Of a stretch of 64,000 bases of DNA, positions 1 through 6,342 are shown piece after piece. Origin of the DNA: Streptomyces roseirectus (GTDB taxonomy: Bacteria; Actinomycetota; Actinomycetes; Streptomycetales; Streptomycetaceae); contig NZ_CP060828.1 in NCBI RefSeq assembly GCF_014489635.1, forward strand, positions 3,944,001 through 4,008,000, read 5' to 3'. Below the pieces are notes generated by a model that had not been told where the DNA came from, ran no database searches, and worked only from the letters and a program-made list of their open reading frames with translations. A program made the translations under genes and the position numbers. Position 1 is the first letter of the stretch. Each line of letters begins with the position of its first letter.

Positions 1-1
1 T

Positions 2-157
2 GGCATCCCTGCTCCCGATGAAAACCACCACGACCATCTGGACCTAGTGAACGCGGTGCAGGCATTCACCGAAGCCGCCCGGGCCCACCTCAACAACGGT
101 AGGACGCCAGGACGGCGTAGAAGTCGTGCGTGGTTCGCGTCTCACCGGGGAGGCTGA
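2..157 (+). CDS. 3' end of an unidentified CDS cut by the window edge
   Basis: One frame is open from base 2 to a TGA at 155-157, while the other two forward frames are stopped within the first 50 bases. It would encode about 51 C-terminal residues, with a helical Ala/Glu-rich stretch followed by an Arg-rich end. The stop directly abuts the palindrome at 158-181, a natural gene/promoter boundary. I do not recognise the protein and cannot exclude chance openness. It would belong to the mobile element. Confidence 0.35.
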   Translation, partial: GIPAPDENHHDHLDLVNAVQAFTEAARAHLNNGRTPGRRRSRAWFASHRGG

Positions 158-181
158 TCACCTAGGAACGTTCCTAGGTGA
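158..181. promoter_or_regulatory. 24-bp perfect palindrome upstream of the GntR-Nudix gene
   Basis: The sequence from 158 to 181 is a perfect 24-bp inverted repeat centred on AACGTT, with arms TCACCTAGGAAC / GTTCCTAGGTGA. There is no spacer loop and no U tract, so an operator is more likely than a terminator. It ends 43 bp before the proposed ATG at 225 and only 5 bp before the imperfect CTGGT-type operator, so it may bind the XRE regulator or another dimeric repressor. The regulator is an inference. Confidence 0.6.
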
Positions 182-186
182 CTACT

Positions 187-200
187 CTGGTACGCACCAC
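187..200. promoter_or_regulatory. GntR-type operator, variant copy
   Basis: CTGGTACGCACCAC matches 12 of 14 bases of the perfect palindrome CTGGTGCGCACCAG found twice at 2314-2352. It lies 25 bp upstream of the start of the GntR-Nudix gene. A GntR protein autoregulating through such a site would resemble KorSA control in pSAM2. The site is seen; the binding protein is inferred. Confidence 0.6.
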
Positions 201-224
201 CGCAGAACGGGGAGTGCTCCGCGC

Positions 225-1013
225 ATGGGACCCAAGACGACCAAGGTCTACGAGACGCTTCGCGAGCGGCTTGCCTCGGGGCAGTACGCCGCCGGTGACA
301 AGTTCCCATCGGAGCGCACGCTGTCGGAGGAACTCGGTATCGGCCGGACGGCGCTTCGGCAGGTGCTCGCGCGTCTCGTCTCCGAAGGGGCGTTGGAGGT
401 TCGCGGCCGGAGTTCGTACCTGGTGCCCGGCGCGGTGACCGTGAAGACCCCCGAGGGGCTCGAACCATGGCAGATCCATGGTGAGCGGGACCTCTATGAC
501 AACCAGTGGGTGAAGCTCCAACTCTGGGACGTCGAACCTCCCGGAGTTGAGCGGTTCGAGCACCACGTGGTGAAGCTGCAACACGTCGCCATCACAGCCG
601 TGGTCGACGATCAAGACCGAGTCCTCATGATGTGGCGATACCGGTTCGTCCCTCAGCGGTTCGGGTGGGAACTCCCCGGCGGCATCGTGGACGCTGGCGA
701 GGAAGCGGCGGAAACCGCGATGCGGGAGGTCGTCGAGGAAACAGGGTGGCGACCAAATTCTGTTGAGCACGTCGTGACCTATCAACCGATGGTCGGCATG
801 GTGGATTCGCCGCACGAAATCTTCGTTGCCTACGGTGCGAAAAAGGTCGGCGAACCGACGGATCTCGAAGAAGCCGGCCACATCGAATGGGTTCCGTTGG
901 CCGATATTCCGGGGCTCATGGCGCGCGGCGAATTGCTGGGGTCCGGCACGCTCGTTGCGCTGCTGCACATCCTCGCTACTAGAGGAAAGCAGGGCGTCAC
1001 AGCCGCTCGCTGA
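225..1013 (+). CDS. GntR-type winged helix fused to a Nudix hydrolase domain (Pif-like)
   Basis: A 262-residue protein if started at the ATG at 225, which has GGGGAG about 11 nt upstream; an in-frame GTG at 126 would add 33 unlikely residues across the palindrome. Residues 6-70 form a GntR winged helix (motif PSERTLSEELGIGRTALRQV). The C-terminal domain carries a complete Nudix box at about 153-175 (G-x5-E-x7-REVVEETGW). The pSAM2 immunity factor Pif is a Nudix protein that blocks redundant transfer, so a role in element regulation or exclusion is plausible but inferred. The Nudix part strongly resembles the chromosomal Nudix protein at 43444-43977. It converges on the XRE gene with a 17-bp 3' overlap. 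Confidence 0.85.
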   Translation: MGPKTTKVYETLRERLASGQYAAGDKFPSERTLSEELGIGRTALRQVLARLVSEGALEVRGRSSYLVPGAVTVKTPEGLEPWQIHGERDLYDNQWVKLQLWDVEPPGVERFEHHVVKLQHVAITAVVDDQDRVLMMWRYRFVPQRFGWELPGGIVDAGEEAAETAMREVVEETGWRPNSVEHVVTYQPMVGMVDSPHEIFVAYGAKKVGEPTDLEEAGHIEWVPLADIPGLMARGELLGSGTLVALLHILATRGKQGVTAAR

Positions 1014-2169
1014 GCAAGTCGACGCGTCGGCGCTGCCGCACCGAACCGGTGCGGCTCGCCAGCAACTTCGCTTGCCTCAAGTGGTTGTGCGCGTCGTCGT
1101 ATTCGGCGCGTGCGAGGTGGGCTTGGGCCAAGTCTGTGTGCAGCCCAGCGCGCGCCCGCACAAAGGTAGGGTCCATCGACTTCACCGCGTCGTAGAGGCT
1201 GGCCAAAGCATCCACGTCCCCGAGGAAGGCGAGGATGTTTCCTCGCCATCGAGTGAGGTGTGATTCGTTGAGGAAGATACTCAACATGTCAGGGTCGCGA
1301 TCCTCGGGCCCGCCGGGAATCAGAGCTGCCGCCCTGTCCAAGGCCCTACGGCTTTCATCTTCCATTCCGGAATGCGCGCACAATTCCGCCTCGGTCGCAT
1401 GGAGCCATGCGCGAAGTCTGGGAGATCCATTCCCCCCGAGAGTGCTTTGCGCCTCACGCGCCAACTCCACTCCGAGCGCCGGCCGTCCCGCTTCACTGAG
1501 GACGAATGCCTGTTCCCCCATGGCGTGCGCGAGATACATCGGGGCCTCAGCGTCCCGCGCGGCTCGCTTCGCGAGTTCGTAGTGGCGCCATGCCCGTTCG
1601 ACCGCCCCGGAGTCGACCGCTTGCCATGCGGCGAGGGTCGACGCCCCGGCGAGTGCCAGCGCGACCGGTCGGCGCGCGCTGGGCAGTACGGCGAAGTTCA
1701 GCGCGTCCTCAAGGGCCGTGAGGTGCCCCGTCATCTGGTCGATGAGACCGGCCGCGCCCCGCTGCCGGTCCATCGTGCGCAGTAGTTCCGTCTGGGCGTT
1801 GAAGGCGCTCACCATGGAGTCACCCAGGCTCTCCGCCGCATCGATCATGCTGAGCAAGTCGTCATAGCCGTCCGCCATCGGCGTCGCCGCGACGGCCGTG
1901 GCGCCCCTCAACTCCGTGTCCGTGGCGCCCAGGACGTTACGCAGGATCTCCGCGTACCGGTCGGAGATGGCGCGCTTGCCGTTCTCCCACTCCGACACGT
2001 ACACGCGCAGGCTCGCGGTCGATGCGACGTCGACAAGGTGGCGACGCGCCCACTGCTCGATCTCGCGAATCAGTCGCTCCTGAGACCAGCCACGCGCCGC
2101 GCGCGCTTCCCGAAGTCCTGAACTCACAGGCCACCGTCCGGCGTTGGTTCCGTTCACTTCCCCTCCCAT
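997..2169 (-). CDS. XRE-family regulator with TPR-like C-terminal region
   Basis: A 390-residue protein. Residues about 18-85 form an XRE helix-turn-helix (LREARAARGWSQERLIREIE, then YVSEWENGKRAIS). The remainder is Ala/Leu-rich helical hairpins of TPR type, as in many actinobacterial XRE regulators that respond to peptides or small ligands. It is transcribed away from the control region at 2170-2720 and overlaps the 3' end of the GntR-Nudix gene by 17 bp. The convergent pair probably forms the element's switch; which genes it controls cannot be read from sequence. Confidence 0.85.
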   Translation of the reverse strand: MGGEVNGTNAGRWPVSSGLREARAARGWSQERLIREIEQWARRHLVDVASTASLRVYVSEWENGKRAISDRYAEILRNVLGATDTELRGATAVAATPMADGYDDLLSMIDAAESLGDSMVSAFNAQTELLRTMDRQRGAAGLIDQMTGHLTALEDALNFAVLPSARRPVALALAGASTLAAWQAVDSGAVERAWRHYELAKRAARDAEAPMYLAHAMGEQAFVLSEAGRPALGVELAREAQSTLGGNGSPRLRAWLHATEAELCAHSGMEDESRRALDRAAALIPGGPEDRDPDMLSIFLNESHLTRWRGNILAFLGDVDALASLYDAVKSMDPTFVRARAGLHTDLAQAHLARAEYDDAHNHLRQAKLLASRTGSVRQRRRVDLLSERL

Positions 2170-2307
2170 GGTGCCTCACGTCGCCGCAGGTCAACAGGGG
2201 TTAACAGGACTGGGGTTAAGGGCTGTTGGCTGCCGAAACCCCTGTCTCGAACTGTCTCCTGAGAGTGCGCCAGGAAGGGCGTTCGCGGATCGGATCGGCG
2301 AACCACC

Positions 2308-2352
2308 TTGACTCTGGTGCGCACCAGATGCCAACCTACTGGTGCGCACCAG
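2308..2352 (+). promoter_or_regulatory. Tandem GntR operators over a probable promoter
   Basis: Two perfect 14-bp palindromes CTGGTGCGCACCAG lie at 2314-2327 and 2339-2352, with centres 25 bp apart. A TTGACT hexamer at 2308-2313 followed after 18 bp by CAACCT at 2332-2337 is a candidate -35/-10 pair. The first operator fills the spacer and the second covers the expected start site, the layout expected for tight repression. The same box, in variant form, precedes the GntR-Nudix gene, which is the best candidate repressor. The transcript would run rightwards into the transfer genes. Confidence 0.65.
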
Positions 2353-2718
2353 AAAGCGGGATCGCATCCCGCTCGTAGTGCGCATTCAGAACGGTCCCGC
2401 CGGGTTCGCTTACACGCGGTCCGAGCGGCAGGGGAGACGTGAAAAGTCCGCCGTCTTCACGGATCGATCGGTGTCATCGGCTAAGCCGCTGGTCTGACCC
2501 TCGGGCGTAGGACCCAGGGACCGGATCGCGGGGACCCCGGTGGTTGGGCCGCACCCAGCCCATGGCATCCAGGGAGCAACCACTCAGCGAGTGACGACTG
2601 AGTGGCGCGGTGACCGCGCGCCGGCCAAGAGGAGGCGGAGCGAGGCGCATACGGGAACCGCGAGACGACAGTGGCGGGCTTTCCCGTCACTCGTCATGCG
2701 GCCAGGAAGCCGGCGTTC
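2353..2718. other. Leader/spacer between the operators and the first small genes
   Basis: About 370 bp with no convincing gene. It is less codon-biased than its neighbours and all frames here are short or lack a ribosome binding site. It may be an untranslated leader of the transfer operon or a cis-acting replication/transfer site. No strong terminator hairpin or tandem repeat is evident. Confidence 0.4.
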
Positions 2719-2865
2719 GTGTCGGTGGCCTGGCCGTTTGATGAGGACTCTTCGCAGGTCCCGCCCGTGCCGGTCCCGGTGCGGGTTCTTCACGGCGCGC
2801 GCCCCGTTGAGGTGTCTCCGGGTGCGTTCGGGCCGTTTCCGGTCGAAGGAGAAACCGACCCATGA
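2719..2865 (+). CDS. Small hypothetical protein, coupled to the next gene
   Basis: A 48-residue reading frame from GTG at 2719, with AGGAAG 9 nt upstream. It is Pro/Val-rich, with the segment PVRVLHGARPVEVSPG. Its TGA overlaps the ATG of the next gene (ATGA at 2862-2865), the coupling seen all along this operon, which is the main support. No domain is recognised. An upstream GTG at 2671 is possible but has no ribosome binding site. Confidence 0.4.
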   Translation: MSVAWPFDEDSSQVPPVPVPVRVLHGARPVEVSPGAFGPFPVEGETDP

Positions 2866-3146
2866 AGTGCATCGTTGCCGGGCAACAGGCGCTCAGCGTC
2901 TCGGAGTTCGCGGAGCTGGCGTTGGGTACGCCGCTGGAGTTGTGGCTGGGGGTGGAGGGCGAGAGCGAGGTGGAGCGGGCGGCGCGGTTGGACGCGGCGC
3001 GTGACATTCTGTCCGACCCCGACTTCGCCACCCTGCCGGACGACTTGGTCCGTCTGGCCGCGCGGGTGATCGAGGAGCACCCGGAGCTGTTCGACGTGGT
3101 CCCCCTCTCCCGGCGCCGTGCGGCGCGGCGGGGGGTTGCGGCATGA
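2862..3146 (+). CDS. Hypothetical AICE accessory protein
   Basis: A 94-residue protein with GGAGA about 10 nt upstream of the ATG. It is acidic in the middle and ends in an Arg-rich tail (RRRAARRG). The helical pattern could suit a small adaptor, but no known domain is recognised. It overlaps the next gene by 4 bp (ATGA at 3143-3146), so it belongs to the transfer-region operon. Codon use is typical of the element. Confidence 0.7.
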   Translation: MKCIVAGQQALSVSEFAELALGTPLELWLGVEGESEVERAARLDAARDILSDPDFATLPDDLVRLAARVIEEHPELFDVVPLSRRRAARRGVAA

Positions 3147-3466
3147 ACGGCGTGGTGACGCTGGACGGCCTTGCCGCTCCGCTGCGGGCGGTGCGGATGC
3201 TGGCCCTGGACTACGCGCATCTTCCCGCCCCGACGATCGGCGTCTCGGCCATCTACCCGGAGCGGCTGGAGCTGAGCCTGCACCGCAGTCCCGCCGACTT
3301 CGAGGCGTGGCGGGAGGTCCTCGGGATCGCCCCGGACGGTGTGACGTACCGCGAGTTCGACGGCTACGTGTCGATGAGCGTGTTCACCGAGTACGCGGGC
3401 GCGGAACTGGAACTGGTCGGTTACGCCGACCTTCCCCACACCGAGCAGGCCCGGGCGTCGGTCTGA
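3143..3466 (+). CDS. Hypothetical AICE protein
   Basis: A 107-residue soluble protein with no membrane segment or recognised domain. It has an alternating beta/alpha pattern (YPERLELSLH, YREFDGYVSMSVFTEY) and an acidic isoelectric character. It is translationally coupled on both sides: ATGA with the gene before, and TGATG with the RRQRL gene after. Genes of this kind commonly sit between the regulators and spd genes of Streptomyces AICEs; function is unknown. Confidence 0.7.
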   Translation: MNGVVTLDGLAAPLRAVRMLALDYAHLPAPTIGVSAIYPERLELSLHRSPADFEAWREVLGIAPDGVTYREFDGYVSMSVFTEYAGAELELVGYADLPHTEQARASV

Positions 3467-3846
3467 TGGCGGCGCCGGCCAAGTGCTTCGACCCCGACGG
3501 CGCCCGCTTCGGGGTCCCGACGTACCCGTGGCGGTACGCGCCCGATGGGTTCGCCACCCGCCGGCAGTTACGGGCCCGTGGGCTTCGCCCGGGTGGTCAG
3601 CCGGTCGCCGCGCAGGTCCTGCGTCCGCGTTACCGGCGGGGCCCGCTGGTGGCCTACCTCTACCGGCTCGATCTCGCGCTGCCGGTGCGGCCGATGACCG
3701 AGGGCAGGTGGCGTGCGCTGGCCTGCGCGATGCGGGCGCGGCGCACCTGCCCGCAGTGCCGCGCCGACGCCGGTTACGTCATCCCCCGCTCCCTCGGGCT
3801 GTGCGTGCCGTGCGCATACCCCGAGGACTTCCGAGAATCGGAGTGA
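3466..3846 (+). CDS. RRQRL-motif zinc-binding protein
   Basis: A 126-residue basic protein beginning at the ATG inside TGATG (3464-3468). The N-terminal half carries RRQLRARGLRPGGQ, the signature of the RRQRL-motif family found in actinomycete mobile elements. The C-terminal part has two Cys pairs, CPQC and CVPC, spaced about 22 residues apart and suited to one zinc ion. The family's role is not established; nucleic-acid binding is likely from charge and zinc ribbon. It precedes the Spd-like gene by 4 bp. Confidence 0.8.
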   Translation: MAAPAKCFDPDGARFGVPTYPWRYAPDGFATRRQLRARGLRPGGQPVAAQVLRPRYRRGPLVAYLYRLDLALPVRPMTEGRWRALACAMRARRTCPQCRADAGYVIPRSLGLCVPCAYPEDFRESE

Positions 3847-3850
3847 ACTC

Positions 3851-4918
3851 ATGGACTGGAAGACGCACGCCCGGCGTGCGGCCCACTGGGGTCTGCCCGC
3901 CGCCCTGACCGGATTGTCGCTGGGCTGGACCGTGTACGCGGTCGGGGAGATCCTCTCCCGCCAGGCCCCCGCCCCGCTCGCCTACACCGTGGCGGGGATC
4001 TATGACGCGGTGTGGCTGTACGCGCTGGCCATGGAGACCGCGCACCGTCGGCAGGGCTCGAGCGGCACCCTGCCCTCGGTGCTGGGGTGGCTGTTCCTGG
4101 TCACCTCGGTCTGCGTGCTGGTCACCCACGGCCTGATGGACGCCACGACGGTCGTCGCTGTCATCGGTGCGATCGTCCCCGCCGCCGCCAAAGCCACCCT
4201 GATCATGGCGGTTGAGCGGGACGCCACCCGCATCTCGCCCGCCGCGCAGAGCCAGATCGACGCGGTCCGCAGCGCGACCCGCGACCAGGTGGCCGTGGGC
4301 CGGGCGGTCACCCGTGCCAAGGCCGACCGGCAGACCACCGCCGCCGCCCTCGACCGCGAGGAGCGCAAGGCACGCGGCAAGGCGCAGAAGACGCGCCACA
4401 AGGCGGCGGCAGCTCTGGCGAGGGTTGCCGACAAGAGCCCCGTGGACGGCGCGGACGCCGTTGCGGAGATCCCGGCGCTGTTCTCGGACGACGACCTGGC
4501 CCGCGTGCTGGGCGAGTGGTCCGGCGGGGACACACCCGCCGTGTCCCCCGGCGTGTCCCCGGCCGTGTCCCCAGGTGTGTCCCTGCCCGTGTCCCCTGTG
4601 TCCCCGCAGGTCGGCCCCGTGTCCCCGCCCGATGAGATTCCCCCGCCTCACGACAGCGAGGACGCGGCCGGTCCGGCGGATCTGTCGGGGCTGGCTGAGG
4701 CGGCGGCCGTGGCCGGGGTCGGCACCCCGCAGCCCGGTGAGTCGCTGAGTGAGGCTCAGCTCACTGTCGTCCTGCGCTGGCTGCGGCACTCGGAGAACCC
4801 CCCGCTCAGCTACCGGCGTGCGCTGGCCGCGTACCGCGCGGCCGGTTTCTCCGCGAAGGAGGAGCGGGTGCGCAAGGCGTACGCGGCGCTGGTCGATTCC
4901 GAGGGCGCCGACGCGTAA
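3851..4918 (+). CDS. Spd-like membrane protein with repeat linker and C-terminal helical domain
   Basis: A 355-residue protein. Four hydrophobic segments occupy about 14-35, 46-62, 75-94 and 98-118, the topology of Streptomyces Spd (intercellular spread) or DUF2637 proteins. A charged Ala/Lys/Arg-rich, probably coiled region follows (125-215). Next comes a VSP repeat linker (about 235-265) and a C-terminal winged-helix-like segment (LRWLRHSENPPLSYRRALAAYR). The DNA under the linker is a run of GTGTCCCC units. It probably acts with TraB at the hyphal membrane in plasmid spreading. A terminator follows at 4943-4975. Confidence 0.75.
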   Translation: MDWKTHARRAAHWGLPAALTGLSLGWTVYAVGEILSRQAPAPLAYTVAGIYDAVWLYALAMETAHRRQGSSGTLPSVLGWLFLVTSVCVLVTHGLMDATTVVAVIGAIVPAAAKATLIMAVERDATRISPAAQSQIDAVRSATRDQVAVGRAVTRAKADRQTTAAALDREERKARGKAQKTRHKAAAALARVADKSPVDGADAVAEIPALFSDDDLARVLGEWSGGDTPAVSPGVSPAVSPGVSLPVSPVSPQVGPVSPPDEIPPPHDSEDAAGPADLSGLAEAAAVAGVGTPQPGESLSEAQLTVVLRWLRHSENPPLSYRRALAAYRAAGFSAKEERVRKAYAALVDSEGADA

Positions 4919-4942
4919 GCCCTGCCCCCGGCACACACCAAT

Positions 4943-4975
4943 GAGGGCCAGCCCAGGGTAAGTGGGCTGGCCCTC
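4943..4975 (+). terminator. Terminator hairpin after the Spd-like gene
   Basis: Perfect 13-bp stem GAGGGCCAGCCCA / TGGGCTGGCCCTC with a 7-nt loop, 25 bp after the stop at 4918. There is no long U tract, as is usual in Streptomyces. It divides the left transfer operon from the traB block. Confidence 0.75.
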
Positions 4976-5145
4976 GTTGCGACTGCCGGAAGCAGTCGAC
5001 ACCAGTGAAGCAGACCCGGAGAGCCGACCGCGAGCGGAACCCTCGCAGACCGGCCGCGCAGACCCGGGGAGTTGATCACTCGTCATCGGCAGGAGATAGC
5101 TGCCGTGCATCCCCGTCACCGCGTCTGAACAGCGCTTTCCACCGC

Positions 5146-5191
5146 GCAGGCCCCGGACACATCCGCTTGGCCGTGGGTGTCCGGGGCCTGC
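5146..5191 (+). terminator. Strong hairpin upstream of the traB block
   Basis: A 15-bp perfect stem (GCAGGCCCCGGACAC / GTGTCCGGGGCCTGC) with a 16-nt loop, ending 27 bp before the start codon at 5219. Together with the terminator at 4943 it isolates the downstream operon. Being so close to the ribosome binding site it could also act as an attenuator or an mRNA 5' stabiliser. Confidence 0.6.
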
Positions 5192-5218
5192 TTCCTGCGA
5201 GCAAGGGGAGCCTTGCCC

Positions 5219-5737
5219 ATGTCCAGCCGTACCCGTGCCCGGACCGTGAAAACGGCCGCCGGCGTCCACACCCTCCACATCCCCCGCCAGCGCGGCCGGC
5301 GAGGGGAACAGGTCGTCATCGTCGTCCCCGAACGACCCACCCTCACCCGCCTGCTGGCCGGCGCTGCCGGACGCGCCCTGTGGCGGGCCCGCCGCACCCT
5401 CGCCCCCACCGCCCTCGCCCTTACGGCGCTGCCCCTCGCGGGCGCGCTTCACCTGCTGGCGTGGTGGTCGTCCCTCCTGCTCACCCCGCTGGCGCTCGCC
5501 CCGCTGGTGTGGCTGTGGGTCGTGCAGCGGCGTCGTCCCGCGAAGGGCTCGGTCGTCCTGTGGCGTGCCGGTCTGGCGGCGCTGGCCACCCTCGCGGCGG
5601 TGTGGCTGTGCCTCGCGGCCGGCTTCGGGCCGCTCGCCGGGCCCCTGCCTCTGCTGTGGCTGCTGACGCTGATCGCCGTGCAGACCGTGTGGTTCTTCGC
5701 TGGTCCCCGTCCGGCCCGTTCTGAGGAGAGCATCTGA
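5219..5737 (+). CDS. Small membrane protein of the transfer operon
   Basis: A 172-residue protein. The start is the ATG at 5219 with GGGGAG 8 nt upstream; an upstream in-frame ATG at 5177 lies inside the hairpin arm and is rejected. A basic N-terminal 60 residues is followed by three to four hydrophobic helices and a cytoplasmic Arg-rich loop (VVQRRRPAKG). It overlaps the next gene at TGATG. Position before traB suggests a Spd-type helper in conjugative spread. No specific family is recognised. Confidence 0.7.
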   Translation: MSSRTRARTVKTAAGVHTLHIPRQRGRRGEQVVIVVPERPTLTRLLAGAAGRALWRARRTLAPTALALTALPLAGALHLLAWWSSLLLTPLALAPLVWLWVVQRRRPAKGSVVLWRAGLAALATLAAVWLCLAAGFGPLAGPLPLLWLLTLIAVQTVWFFAGPRPARSEESI

Positions 5738-6330
5738 TGGCTCAGTCCACCAACGGCCAGCGCAGGCAGGCGCCGACGAACGACCAGCGTCGGCAGGCGT
5801 CGGCCAACGGCCGCTCCGGCGCGACCCCGCAGGACAAGGGCGCCAAGTTCGCCAACGCGGGCGCCGCCGTGGGCGGGTTCGTCGGTGCGATGGGCGGCTC
5901 GTTCGTCCCGCCGATCAGCGTCACCGTCAACAACAACAAGACCACGGCGCGCGGCGGCGGTGGCCACGCGCACGCCGGTTCCCTGCTGCCCTCCCCGGAG
6001 TTCGGGTCCCCGGCGCAGGTGCGCAACTACTGCAACACCCTGCGGGCGGCGGGCGTGACGCTGTCCATCGAGGTGGCCATGGCCGCCGAGATCCTCGACA
6101 GTGTGCTGTCCGCCGTTCCGGACCCGGAGGGCCGTGCGTTCGGCTCGCGCATCCGGGCCCGGAAGGTGTCCCGCAAGATGCGCAAGTCCGCCGACGCCCT
6201 GCGGGACGCGGCGAAGAACGCCGCCGCCTGCTACTCGGCCTTCCAGCAGGAGTTCGAGGAAGAGATCAACCGCGTCCGTCACCGTGCCCGCAAGCCTCAG
6301 CAGCCGGTCATGAACTGGGCTCAGCAGTAA
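5737..6330 (+). CDS. Hypothetical protein preceding TraB
   Basis: A 197-residue protein. The N-terminus is Gln/Arg/Asn-rich and low complexity. A glycine-rich hydrophobic patch (about 45-65) resembles a short membrane-inserting hairpin. The C-terminal half is helical and rich in Ala, Lys, Arg and Glu (about 90-185). Genes directly upstream of traB in AICEs often encode proteins with this layout; function is unknown. The stop is followed by AAGGAGG and the traB start 12 bp later, so the two are cotranscribed. Confidence 0.7.
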   Translation: MAQSTNGQRRQAPTNDQRRQASANGRSGATPQDKGAKFANAGAAVGGFVGAMGGSFVPPISVTVNNNKTTARGGGGHAHAGSLLPSPEFGSPAQVRNYCNTLRAAGVTLSIEVAMAAEILDSVLSAVPDPEGRAFGSRIRARKVSRKMRKSADALRDAAKNAAACYSAFQQEFEEEINRVRHRARKPQQPVMNWAQQ

Positions 6331-6342
6331 GGAGGTTGAGCC

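Noticed and set aside
3779..5452. A 557-codon minus-strand frame opposite the Spd-like gene
   Set aside because: Low-complexity antisense frame crossing two terminators.
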